The notes: generated from the letters alone by a model not told the origin. A DNA stretch of 64,000 bases from Sphingobacteriaceae bacterium (GCA_016715905.1 JADJXI010000007.1:62001-126000); one strand, 5' to 3'. Positions 25,974 to 33,916 are shown, counted from the first letter of the stretch. Numbers and translations are program-made.

Positions 25974-26943
25974 TGAAATTGACCACCCTCGACCGGTTTA
26001 AACTGACCACCTCTGGCCGGTTTAAATTGACCACCCCGCACCGGGTGAAATTGACCACCTGATTCGAAGAAAAAAGTTCATGCTTTAGAGGTACCATTAA
26101 TTATTAAGCTTTGTAAATCAAACTTAATAAAAAATGGCAAACAAACCAATAAACATGAGTAAAATACGACACATATTACAGCTGCATAAGCAAGGAAGAA
26201 GCAAACTTTTAATTGCCCAGCAAACCGGTATCGCTAGAAATACCATTAAGAAATACATTAAAGCTTTTATTCAAAGCGGACAGAGTTATGATGAAATAAA
26301 TTCTTTAAGCGATAAAGACCTCGAAGATTTATTTATACAACCCGATGAAAAGCCGCTTACTGAAAAACACAGAATACTTTTTGATTTGTTTCCTCAATTA
26401 GACAAGGAGCTTCGAAAAAAAGGAATTACCAGGCAAATACTCTGGCAAGAATATAAGCAACAGTATCCCGATGGTGTTGGCAGGAGTCAATTCAATCACT
26501 ATTTCGCTCAATGGAAAAAGCAAGTAAATCCTCGCATGCGTATGGATCATAAGGCCGGTGATAAACTCTATGTTGATTTTGCAGGAGATAAATTACAAAT
26601 CATTGATAAACAAACCGGAGAAATACAAGATGTAGAAGTATTTGTGGCCGTGTTAGGTGCCAGTCAGCTAACCTATGCAGAAGCGGTTATGACACAACAA
26701 AAGGAAGATTTTATTGGGGCTTGCGAAAACGCACTTCATTATTATGGTGGAGTTCCGGCGGCAATTGTTCCGGATAATTTAAAATCGGCTGTTACAAAAA
26801 GTAGTAAGTACGAACCGGTGTTAAATGAAACTTTTGCTGATTTTGCCCAGCATTATAACACAGCCATACTTCCGGCAAGAGCGTATCGCCCAAGAGATAA
26901 GGCCTTAGTAGAAAATGCGGTAAGAATTTTATATACCCGCGTT
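25974..26943 (+). mobile_element. IS21-family element, left part only
   Basis: The left end starts TGAAATTGACCACC, with the TG terminus usual in this family. Four copies of AAA(T/C)TGACCACC lie at 25976, 26000, 26024 and 26048, an exact 24-bp period: the multiple transposase-binding repeats of IS21 ends. istA follows and is truncated at 26943 by IS3 copy 2. istB and the right end are missing. Confidence 0.85.
26134..26943 (+). pseudogene. istA: IstA transposase, 3' truncated
   Basis: About 270 residues of an IstA protein. N-terminal HTH (ILQLHKQGRSKLLIAQQTGIARNTIKKYIKAF), then the rve integrase core with YVDFAGDKLQ (first Asp), VPDNLKSAV (second Asp) and the RDKALVENAV block (Glu): all three catalytic residues are present. 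The frame runs into IS3 copy 2 after VRILYTRV, losing the C-terminal domain. IstA normally needs the IstB ATPase, which is absent. Confidence 0.85.
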
Positions 26944-28454
26944 TGTATGTAGTCAAAGTAAAGTGAACTTTTCACAAGAGAGTGTTTTAAGTTTAATTTA
27001 AAGTTAAGTTAGTTTTTTGATGTTTCATAATTTTTCTCATTTTTCATATTCCTCCTCTTTTTTTTTAATGAATTTTGTTTGATTTTTTCTCTTTCTTTTA
27101 AAATTAGTTCTCCTCGTCCAAAATAAACATCAGCAGGCGTTAGATTTTTTAAAGACTCATGATAACGAGCATTGTTGTAATTTTCCACGAACTTTTCAAT
27201 GGCCGCAATTAATTCTTCCGGTGAATAATAATTATCAAGCTTCACAACGTTTTTCATTGTTCGGTGATAACGTTCAATCTTGCCTTGCGTTTGCGGATGC
27301 ATGGGTCTGCCGTGTACCTGATCCATTCCATGATTGTCTTTCAAATATGTTTTGAGTTCGCCTGCAATGTAACATGAACCATTGTCGGATAATAATCTGG
27401 GCCGTTGTTTAGTTACAATTCTTGCTTTTATAATTGCTCTGTCAACGGTTCTTTTTACGTCCTGCACTTTCATTCCTGCACAAAGCTCCCAGTGTACAAT
27501 ATAACGGCTGTAATCATCTAAAACGGTACTCAAGTAATACCAACCCCATCCAATTATTTTAAAGTAAGTAAAATCAGTTTGCCACATTTGATGAACGAAT
27601 CCTGTTTTGTTTGTAAACTCATCTTTAGCTGCTAAAAAATATGCTCGGGTGTTGTTATCAGTCCTCTTGCTTTTAAAATCCGGTAAACACTCGATTCAGA
27701 AATAAAAATTTGTTGTTCATCGGTTAATTTGTGCGCGAGCTCTCTTGACGATAATTCAGGACACTCTAAAGCAAGCTCTACAACTAAGTTTTTTTGTTCC
27801 CGGGGTATTGTGTTCCACTGCCTGTTAGAAGTGCGCTTACAAGGCTCTAAACCATCAATACCATTGTCGGAATAGGATTTGTACCAATTGTAAAACGTGC
27901 TTTTGTTTAAACCGATTTAGCGAAGCGTTTTATTAACGCCGATTTCGGAACGGACAACAATTTTGATTATCTCTTGTTTTTCGGAAGCTGTAAATCTCAT
28001 ATACTTTTTGAATTTTACAGATTCTCCAATATGTTCAAGCTTTTTTTTACGATATCATAGCGCAATACTAAATCAGCTACGGTTTCCTTTAGCTTTTGAT
28101 TTTCTTTTCTGAGCTCCGCTACTTCATCACTGGTTGCTTCCCTGGTTGTATCCCTGATAATCTCTTCTTTCCCGCTTCTAAAAACTCTTTGTTCCATTTA
28201 TAGAATTGAGATGGGTTAATGGAATACTTCCTGCATAATTCAGCTACTGGCATCTCAGCTCGTATAGCTTCCATTACAATATTTATTTTTTGTTCTGAAC
28301 TAAATATTCTTTTTGATTTACGACGTATCTCTTTTATAAAGTTCTCCGCTGTTTGTTTTTTCTTTGTTTCCATAGTATTATAAATTTATTGTTTTTCTGG
28401 AAACACTCTCTTAGTTTTAGTTAAATTTAGTCCACTTTATGCTGACGATTTACA
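26944..28454 (-). mobile_element. IS3-family insertion sequence, copy 2 (1511 bp), inverted
   Basis: Same element as 22681-24192 in opposite orientation, one base shorter. It inserted into istA. Flanks (GTT left, ATT right) do not form a direct repeat. Together the two copies bracket 2.75 kb containing the T9SS gene, attC 12 and the IS21 remnant. Confidence 0.85.
27009..28373 (-). pseudogene. IS3-family transposase orfA/orfB, copy 2, frameshift and nonsense
   Basis: OrfA starts METKKKQTAENFIKEIRRKSKRIFSSEQK at 28373 and is intact to KKRLSG, then a missing G near 28155 shifts it. OrfB has TAA at about 27916-27918 where copy 1 has GAA (LRE-IGLNK), and the A run near 28045 is two bases longer than in copy 1. 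The integrase core 27587-27009 with DDE residues is complete. The A-rich stretch before orfB is where IS3 elements normally make a programmed -1 shift, so the true number of lesions is uncertain. Confidence 0.75.
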
Positions 28455-28687
28455 ATTATGCCGACACAGGGACAATCCAGACAAAAATATTCGTAGACAA
28501 TCATTTATTTTGTTGGTACTGAATGTTCTTCCATTGATATTTATTTATTTTGTTTTAATGTGAGAGGATATTGGATTCGGCAACTACCCGACATCAAGTC
28601 GACAAAAAAATGAACGTTGTTCCAATGACATTAATTTATTACGAGACTCACTAACAAAAGCTAAACGTACCTTTGTGCCAGCAACAA
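28455..28687. other. Remnant sequence without a supportable gene
   Basis: From IS3 copy 2 to attC 13. An open frame ending near 28562 encodes a hydrophobic stretch (SFILLVLNVLPLIFIYFVLM), perhaps the 3' end of a cassette gene destroyed by the IS. Too short to name. Confidence 0.35.
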
Positions 28688-28874
28688 CCACTAACCAGCA
28701 AGCAAAAGTAAGCGGGCAGACTCGGGTCATCGTTCGCGCGCAAAACAGCGGCCCCTTCGGGAAATTTAATTTGCGGCTCACTAATAAAGTAAGTATCTTC
28801 AAATAACCTTTGGTCGGTTGGGAAAGATGGTGCTTCGAAAGCCCGCCTACTCTTGCTTGCCAAACGTTAGTGGC
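28688..28874 (+). other. attC-like site 13
   Basis: R'' CCACTAAC (28688-28695); AGCAAGCAAAAGTAAGCGGGC pairs with GCCCGCCTACTCTTGCTTGC; crossover core GTTAGTGGC (28866-28874). The loop is the same family as sites 10 and 11. Confidence 0.9.
28770..28801 (+). promoter_or_regulatory. Promoter-like pair in attC 13 loop
   Basis: TTTG (28770-28773), 20 nt, TATCTTCA (28794-28801), two mismatches in the -7 element; position conserved with sites 10 and 11. Confidence 0.4.
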
Positions 28875-28881
28875 AAGCTTT

Positions 28882-29586
28882 ATGACGACGACAATCAGGA
28901 CAATATTCATATTTATTTCGTTGACTTCGGTTGTTGACAGCTTTTCGCAAAAAAAACTTCAGGACACAATCGTTTTAAAACGCGGCGACATGGACACCGT
29001 CCTAAACAAGGTCTTTGTAGACCCGAACAAAAATTCAAAAAAATACAGTTATCTCACAGACTTCAGTTATGACAAAGCATATTTTGCTGAAACTGTAAAA
29101 TCACTCAAGGACACTGTTAAAAAAACTCCTAAAGCGAACAAATTGCCTTTATTACCAAAAAAATGGCTTCCTCTTCAACTCTATAAAGGACAGTATTACG
29201 CATACTATCCATGTGACGGCATTAATGACTATAAAGTTTTAATAACCGACGAGTATATCTGTCAAACAGACGCTATGGGTATGTATGCTGCAGAATTCAA
29301 TTCACTGAAAATGGTTGACGAGTTAACTTATATTAATTCCGAGAAAAACTACTATTGGGACGAATACAATTTAACTATTAATATTATAGACAAACCAAAA
29401 GGCATTGCAATATTTACTTCAAAGAGATCAAAGGACAACTCCCTTCATCATAGACTAATGGTCGACGCGACTAAAATCAAATCATTTCCATTAATAATAA
29501 ACTTTTGTCCAGGTGGTAAAGAATGGGAATTTATCTTCGACACGCCGGACTATGTAAATTTGCTTGACTTAAAAGCCAGCCACTAA
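28882..29586 (+). CDS. Exported cassette protein, unknown
   Basis: 234 residues from the ATG at 28882; an upstream in-frame ATG at 28810 lies inside the attC and is rejected. Signal peptide about 1-23 (TIRTIFIFISLTSVVDSFSQ). The mature protein is soluble, with K-rich N-terminal and Y/W-rich central parts (QLYKGQYYAYYPCDGINDYKVLI; NYYWDEYNLTINIID). No family is recognised. Its TAA stop (29584-29586) lies inside the R'' box of attC 14, so the recombination site forms the end of the gene. Confidence 0.7.
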   Translation: MTTTIRTIFIFISLTSVVDSFSQKKLQDTIVLKRGDMDTVLNKVFVDPNKNSKKYSYLTDFSYDKAYFAETVKSLKDTVKKTPKANKLPLLPKKWLPLQLYKGQYYAYYPCDGINDYKVLITDEYICQTDAMGMYAAEFNSLKMVDELTYINSEKNYYWDEYNLTINIIDKPKGIAIFTSKRSKDNSLHHRLMVDATKIKSFPLIINFCPGGKEWEFIFDTPDYVNLLDLKASH

Positions 29587-29700
29587 CAGCAGTCTTGTGC
29601 CATGCCGGGTTACTTTTTATTTTAGCATTTCGGCGGACATTTGTATCTTTATAACACCACGTTAGACCGGCACGGCACAAGGCTGCAAAACGTTATGCGC
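29579..29700 (+). other. attC-like site 14
   Basis: R'' GCCACTAAC (29579-29587) is complementary to the core at 28866. AGCAGTCTTGTGCCaTGCCGG pairs with CCGGCACGGCACAAGGCTGC; crossover core GTTATGCGC (29692-29700). The loop holds TATCTTTA (29644-29651) with TTTT 20 nt upstream, a weak promoter match. Confidence 0.92.
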
Positions 29701-29705
29701 AATTA

Positions 29706-30128
29706 ATGCAAAAACGACACGTATATAGACAACTAATCCTAATTTTCAGCTTTCTTCTGACTAATTTAACCTTCGGACAGACAACTTCATTTAAAGTAGT
29801 AAAAGAATCGACAAAGCCACGACTGACTATTGCAAAAACAGACACAGGACTTGTTACTTTAGAACAAATAATCTCGGACAATAAATTGACTATTCAAAAT
29901 GGCACAGACAATATTAAAATTCGGTGTTATGATGCTGCTGTGACAAATGGCGGAGAACCTAAAATATTTTTCGGTAAAAAATCTACATTGACAAAAAAAA
30001 TTGTTTCCGAATTAAAGCGCAACAATAATACGAACTTGGTGACATTGACCATTTTCAATGTTGTAGCTTTCAATGACTCCAAAGAGACTATTCGACTAAA
30101 TGACATTCGAATTACCGTACTAAAATAA
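29706..30128 (+). CDS. Exported cassette protein, weakly GldM-C-like
   Basis: 140 residues. Signal peptide about 1-24 (LILIFSFLLTNLTFGQ). The body is beta-rich (LTIQNGTDNIKIRCYDAAVTNGGEPKIFFGKKSTLTKKIVSELKRNN, VTLTIFNVVAFNDSKETIRLNDIRITVL) and loosely resembles the C-terminal beta domain of GldM-type proteins: a soft 'property' strand, then a helix and a final 'FN..A.N..E..RLN.I.I' strand. I hold this only as a hint. Sole gene of the last complete cassette. Confidence 0.6.
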   Translation: MQKRHVYRQLILIFSFLLTNLTFGQTTSFKVVKESTKPRLTIAKTDTGLVTLEQIISDNKLTIQNGTDNIKIRCYDAAVTNGGEPKIFFGKKSTLTKKIVSELKRNNNTNLVTLTIFNVVAFNDSKETIRLNDIRITVLK

Positions 30129-30168
30129 ATTTGCAGACATTAAAATACTAAACATTGTGGCATTAAAA

Positions 30169-30250
30169 GCGCATAACACCAAGCAAGCGACCACTTTTTG
30201 CGGGTTTGCGCCTAAATGTGTTGTAAGCGCGTGGCCTTGTTTATTTCAAT
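30169..30250 (+). other. Decayed terminal attC
   Basis: R'' GCGCATAAC (30169-30177) is an exact complement of the core at 29692, but the far half shows only partial pairing and no GTTA crossover core. The sequence TTTTTGCGGGTTTGCGCCTAAATG is shared in part with attC 12. It probably marks the right end of the array. Nothing coding is seen to 30349. Confidence 0.55.
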
Positions 30251-30348
30251 TTTAATATAATTGTCGCATTAAATAATTTTAAATTTAACACTGTCGTCCT
30301 TCGCGATATCATTAAAATGATCTATTTTTACTTTATTAAATCATTACT

Positions 30349-30552
30349 ATGAAAATAACCTTGAAAATCTCTTTAATTTTATTTCTAATCGCCAGCTTCA
30401 CATCTTGCGAAAAAGAATACACCTGCCATTGTGAAAAAATTGGTGGAGGCGACGAGCACTTCACGGTAAAAGCAAAGAAGAAGGATGCTTCAAAGGCTTG
30501 CGAAGACCTTCAAAAAGCTGCACCAACACTATACTCGTCTTGTTCATTATAA
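30349..30552 (+). CDS. Small cysteine-rich lipoprotein
   Basis: 67 residues; lipobox IASFTSC (Cys20) after a hydrophobic signal, so lipid-anchored. The mature part (EKEYTCHCEKIGGGDEHFTVKAKKKDASKACEDLQKAAPTLYSSCSL) has four cysteines in a C-x-C...C...C pattern. This is a common type of small Bacteroidota lipoprotein; function unknown. The next lipoprotein gene follows after 22 bp, suggesting one transcript. Confidence 0.75.
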   Translation: MKITLKISLILFLIASFTSCEKEYTCHCEKIGGGDEHFTVKAKKKDASKACEDLQKAAPTLYSSCSL

Positions 30553-30574
30553 TTTAATTAAATAACTTTTCAAT

Positions 30575-30955
30575 ATGAAATCCAATTCAATTCTTAAATT
30601 AATTTTATTGATGGCCATTGTTATTACAGCTTGTAAAAAAGAAGGCACAGGTGGCTCAACTACCGTTGCCACATTGGTAGCTCACCATGCCAAACGTATT
30701 CCCTCCGCAATGGTTTATGTAAAATATGGGGCCAAAGATTTTCCGGGTTCTGATGTTTCAAAATATGATGCCTCAGAACTTTGCGATAAAGATGGACATG
30801 CGCACTTCGAAAATTTACAAAAAGGAGATTATTACTTTTATGGAGTTGGTTATGATAGCGCCATTTCTATGCCGGTATATGGCGGTGCTCCGGTAAAAAT
30901 TACACGTAAGGACAAAGGAAAACATATTGATGTTGATATTGCGGTAGTGGAATAA
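30575..30955 (+). CDS. Lipoprotein with carboxypeptidase-regulatory-like fold
   Basis: 126 residues; lipobox AIVITAC (Cys20). The mature part begins KKEGTGGSTTVATLVAHHAKRIPSAMVYVKYG and contains LCDKDGHAHFENLQKGDYYFYGVGYD, a pattern of the transthyretin/CarboxypepD_reg-like beta sandwich (D-x-x-G-x-x-x-F-x-x-L-x-x-G-x-Y). Probably a periplasmic or surface structural module. Likely in operon with the small lipoprotein before it. Confidence 0.7.
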   Translation: MKSNSILKLILLMAIVITACKKEGTGGSTTVATLVAHHAKRIPSAMVYVKYGAKDFPGSDVSKYDASELCDKDGHAHFENLQKGDYYFYGVGYDSAISMPVYGGAPVKITRKDKGKHIDVDIAVVE

Positions 30956-31109
30956 TTCACTAAACTTTATTGCATTAATTTCTCAGATTTCTTAAACGCC
31001 ATTCAAACAGGCCTCTCCATTTAAACGAAATTATTTAAATCAAATTGAGTTCGCCAAATCTAACTGTAAATGAAATTATTTCTTTACATTTAATTAAGAA
31101 ATTATTTCC

Positions 31110-32693
31110 ATGAAATCATTTATATATTATCTAACATTCCAAATCCTATCTCATTTTATTTTTTCTCAACAGAATACTATCTTAATTATTGCCGATGATG
31201 TAAGTCCCGATTATTTTGGAGCTTTTAGCAACACTACCGATACGGCAAATGTTCCAAACATTACAGGTTTAGCTCAGCGCTCAGTTCGATTCTCCAAAGT
31301 ATGGGCCTCGCCCGTATGCTCCCCTACCCGTGCCGGAATATTTTCAGGTCGATACTCCTTTCGTACGGGTGTAGGACAAGTTATCACAGCGGGCACATCA
31401 CCACAATTGGATACTGCCGAAATGAGCATTGCCAAACTCCTAAAATGGCATGCACCCAAAAAGTATAACACGGCTTGCGTGGGAAAATGGCATTTGCACA
31501 ATAACCAACTAAACAAAAGACCATTTCCGAATAACATGGGGTATGATTTATATTCCGGAAATTTTAATGGAGCACTAAGTAATTATTACAATTGGATCCG
31601 GGTTAAAAATGGAATTCAGGACACACTTACCACTTATGCAACCACACAAACTATAGATGATGCCATTGCCTGGTTAGATACGGTAAACACGGTAAAACCG
31701 TTTTTTTTATGGATTGCCTTTAATGCCCCTCATACACCCTACCACATACCACCGGCCAACTTATGTAATACCGTTGGCTTAACCGGAACCCCACAACACA
31801 TCACTGCGAATCCTAAACTTTACTTTAAAGCTGCATTAGAAGCGATGGATACAGAAATAGGAAGATTATTTCAATACCTAACAGCCAACAATAAAATGGA
31901 TAGCACCAATATTATTTTTATGGGTGATAATGGTAACGATGGCAAAGTTGCTCAAATCACCAATACACTAAATGTAAAAGGAACCATTTACGATTACGGA
32001 GTTAGGGTTCCATTTATGGTTGCGGGTCCGGCTGTGGTAAATCCAAACCGAACTTCAAACGAATTGGTAAACACCCCCGATTTATTTGCCAGCATTGCTG
32101 AATTGTGCGGCTTTATGAATTGGATAAATGCAATTCCTACTAACACAATAGTGGACAGCAGAAGTTTTTTACCCATCATAAAAAATCAAGGAAGCAACAA
32201 CAGAACCTGGATTTTTTCAGAAAAATTTACTGCGCCAACTGTGCCAACAGATGGAAAAACAATCCGTAATCAAGACTATCATTTGTTGCGTTTTAATAAT
32301 GGAACGGAAGAATTATACAACCAAACCTTGGATACACAAGAAAATAATAATTTACTGTTGGGAACCATGACAGCTACAGATATTTATAACTATCATTTTT
32401 TATGTGATAGTTTAAATGCCTTAATCGGATCGGGTACTTGTCAACCCATTTCAGTACCGGAAAGAACTCAGCCATTGGGATTCCATATATACCCCAATCC
32501 ATTCACTCATAAAATTTTTATTGAAAATCAAATGTATGCAATACGCATTCAGTTAAAAAATATTTTAGGTGAGTTAATTTGGGAAGGCGAAAATATTGAA
32601 CAAGAAAACTTTTCATTTCTATCTGAAGGAGTTTATTTTCTTTTGATTGAAACTTTAAAAGGAAAACAGAACCTTAAAATGATTAAAAATTAA
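31110..32693 (+). CDS. Secreted sulfatase with T9SS sorting domain
   Basis: 527 residues. Signal peptide about 1-19. Alkaline-phosphatase superfamily sulfatase: ILIIADDVSPD (metal-binding Asp29-Asp30), SPVCSPTRAGIFSGR with Cys70 in the C-x-P-x-R motif that is converted to formylglycine, VGKWHL (active-site Lys/His), FNAPHTPYH and FMGDNGNDGK (metal Asp-Asn). It hydrolyses sulfate esters, probably on algal or host polysaccharides. A type A T9SS sorting domain ends the protein (FHIYPNPFTHKIFI...LSEGVYFLLIETLKG). A formylglycine-generating or anSME enzyme is needed but is not in the window. It stands alone. Confidence 0.92.
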   Translation: MKSFIYYLTFQILSHFIFSQQNTILIIADDVSPDYFGAFSNTTDTANVPNITGLAQRSVRFSKVWASPVCSPTRAGIFSGRYSFRTGVGQVITAGTSPQLDTAEMSIAKLLKWHAPKKYNTACVGKWHLHNNQLNKRPFPNNMGYDLYSGNFNGALSNYYNWIRVKNGIQDTLTTYATTQTIDDAIAWLDTVNTVKPFFLWIAFNAPHTPYHIPPANLCNTVGLTGTPQHITANPKLYFKAALEAMDTEIGRLFQYLTANNKMDSTNIIFMGDNGNDGKVAQITNTLNVKGTIYDYGVRVPFMVAGPAVVNPNRTSNELVNTPDLFASIAELCGFMNWINAIPTNTIVDSRSFLPIIKNQGSNNRTWIFSEKFTAPTVPTDGKTIRNQDYHLLRFNNGTEELYNQTLDTQENNNLLLGTMTATDIYNYHFLCDSLNALIGSGTCQPISVPERTQPLGFHIYPNPFTHKIFIENQMYAIRIQLKNILGELIWEGENIEQENFSFLSEGVYFLLIETLKGKQNLKMIKN

Positions 32694-32846
32694 TTTTGAA
32701 TATTCACCTATTTTTTTTTCGGTCTGTTAATAAAATGAAATTAAATGCAGATTAATGTTAATCAAACACAAGTAATTTCAAAAACTAACAAAAGTCATAT
32801 TGTAAACCGCTGTTTTTCGTTAACTTTAATTTAAACACTTGTAATT

Positions 32847-33119
32847 ATGAAAACAGAAAAAATATTAATAGCCAACCTAAAGTGCGGTGGATGCGAAGCC
32901 ACCATTAAGAATAAACTTGGCGAACTTAAAGGTGTAGAAAGCGTTAGCGTAAATCACGAGGAAGATGCCGTTACGATTACGCATTCTGAAGAATCAACTC
33001 GCGAAGATTTTACAAAAATGCTTCACAAATTAGGCTATCCGGAAGCTACGGAAGAAAATGGATTATTACTTCAACTTAAAAGTTATGCCAGCTGTATGAT
33101 TGGCAGAATTAATAAATAA
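32847..33119 (+). CDS. Heavy-metal-associated (HMA) domain protein
   Basis: 90 residues: one ferredoxin-like HMA fold, LIANLKCGGCEATIKNKLGELKGVESVSVNHEEDAVTITH, with the C-x-x-C metal site (Cys13-Cys16). Resembles CopZ-type copper chaperones, except that MxCxxC is replaced by LKCGGC. It has a C-terminal extension of about 20 residues including one more Cys. No P-type ATPase or regulator is adjacent. A weak TAACTTTA at 32821-32828 may be its -7 box. Confidence 0.85.
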   Translation: MKTEKILIANLKCGGCEATIKNKLGELKGVESVSVNHEEDAVTITHSEESTREDFTKMLHKLGYPEATEENGLLLQLKSYASCMIGRINK

Positions 33120-33253
33120 AGTTTACAATTTTTCCGGTTTGTATAGAAGTACATAAACAAACCATCAATATTCATTTTTCTTCATTCGTCAATTAATTCT
33201 TTTCCTTACATTTACTACGGTATTATTTTATTTAAATTCTGTTTACTTGACCT

Positions 33254-33916
33254 ATGAAAAATGCTGTAGATTTATTTATAAGCGAGCAAAAAAATTGGAA
33301 AAAAGAATTTGAAATTCTACGCGAAATTATTTTGAGTTGTGGTTTAGAAGAAGAGCTAAAATGGAAACAACCTTGTTATACCTATGGCGGAAAAAACATG
33401 GTCATTTTAGGAGGATTTAAAAATTACTGCATGCTTGCCTTTTTTAAAGGAGCACTAATTAAAGATGAAGAAGGCATTTTGGAACAGCAAACCGATAACG
33501 TGCAGGCTACCAGAGTTATTAAATTCACCAAGCCCAAAGAAATTATTAAAATAAAAGATACTATTAAATCTTTTATATTTCAAGCCATCGAAATTGAAAA
33601 ATCAGGAGCTAAAATCAGTTATAAAAAAACGGAAGATTTTAAAATACCGATTGAGTTAAGTAAAAAACTAAAAGCATCCGCGAAATTTAAAAAAGCATTT
33701 GAATCACTTACACCGGGCCGACAAAAGGCCTATATTTTATTTTTCTCCTCAGCAAAACAAACCAAAACCATTGAAAGCAGAATTGAAAAATATACCGAAC
33801 GCATTTTAAAGGGTAAAGGTCTTTTAGATTGCGTTTGTGGTTTATCCAAAAAATATCCTGCTTGCGATGGATCGCATCAACAGCTTAAAAATAAATTTTC
33901 TACTTCCTCACGTTAA
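33254..33916 (+). CDS. YdeI-family (DUF1801-type) protein with C-terminal CDGSH iron-sulfur motif
   Basis: 220 residues. N-terminal DUF1801 domain (about 1-115: LEEELKWKQPCYTYGGKNMVILGGFKNYCMLAFFKGALIKD) followed by the YdeI helical segment (IPIELSKKLKASAKFKKAFESLTPGRQKAYILFFSSAKQTKTIESRIEKYTERILKGKG). The end, CVCGLSKKYPACDGSHQQ, fits the CDGSH consensus C-x-C-x2-S-x3-P-x-C-D-G-S-H exactly, which ligates a [2Fe-2S] cluster with three Cys and one His in mitoNEET-type proteins. Here it is a minimal C-terminal tail. Role unknown; redox or iron sensing is conceivable. The 3' end overlaps the convergent alpha-2-macroglobulin gene by 17 bp. Confidence 0.8.
   Translation: MKNAVDLFISEQKNWKKEFEILREIILSCGLEEELKWKQPCYTYGGKNMVILGGFKNYCMLAFFKGALIKDEEGILEQQTDNVQATRVIKFTKPKEIIKIKDTIKSFIFQAIEIEKSGAKISYKKTEDFKIPIELSKKLKASAKFKKAFESLTPGRQKAYILFFSSAKQTKTIESRIEKYTERILKGKGLLDCVCGLSKKYPACDGSHQQLKNKFSTSSR

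Larger units (their letters stand above)
6193..30250 (+). other. Integrase-less integron gene-cassette array (CALIN-type)
   Basis: Thirteen clear attC-like sites in the same orientation separate cassettes carrying unrelated genes. In cassettes with both ends intact, the 3' inverse core (R'') is the exact reverse complement of the cassette's own 5' core: GTTATGTGT/ACACATAAC, GTTAGTGGC/GCCACTAAC, GTTACCGGT/ACCGGTAAC, GTTATAGCC/GGCTATAAC, GTTAGCAGT/ACTGCTAAC, GTTACCAGT/ACTGGTAAC, GTTATAGCT/AGCTATAAC, GTTATGCG/CGCATAAC, GTTATGCGC/GCGCATAAC. This is what a circular cassette with one attC split at G|TT produces. No integrase-like gene is visible anywhere in the window. The array is broken by four mobile elements between 15.4 and 28.5 kb. 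Confidence 0.88.

Noticed and set aside
22681..28454. Composite transposon carrying the T9SS gene
   Set aside because: No target duplication flanks the whole unit and both transposases are broken, so present mobility is unsupported.
28810..28881. N-terminal extension of the 28882 gene
   Set aside because: The extra 24 codons lie inside the attC 13 stem and would place residues before the signal peptide.
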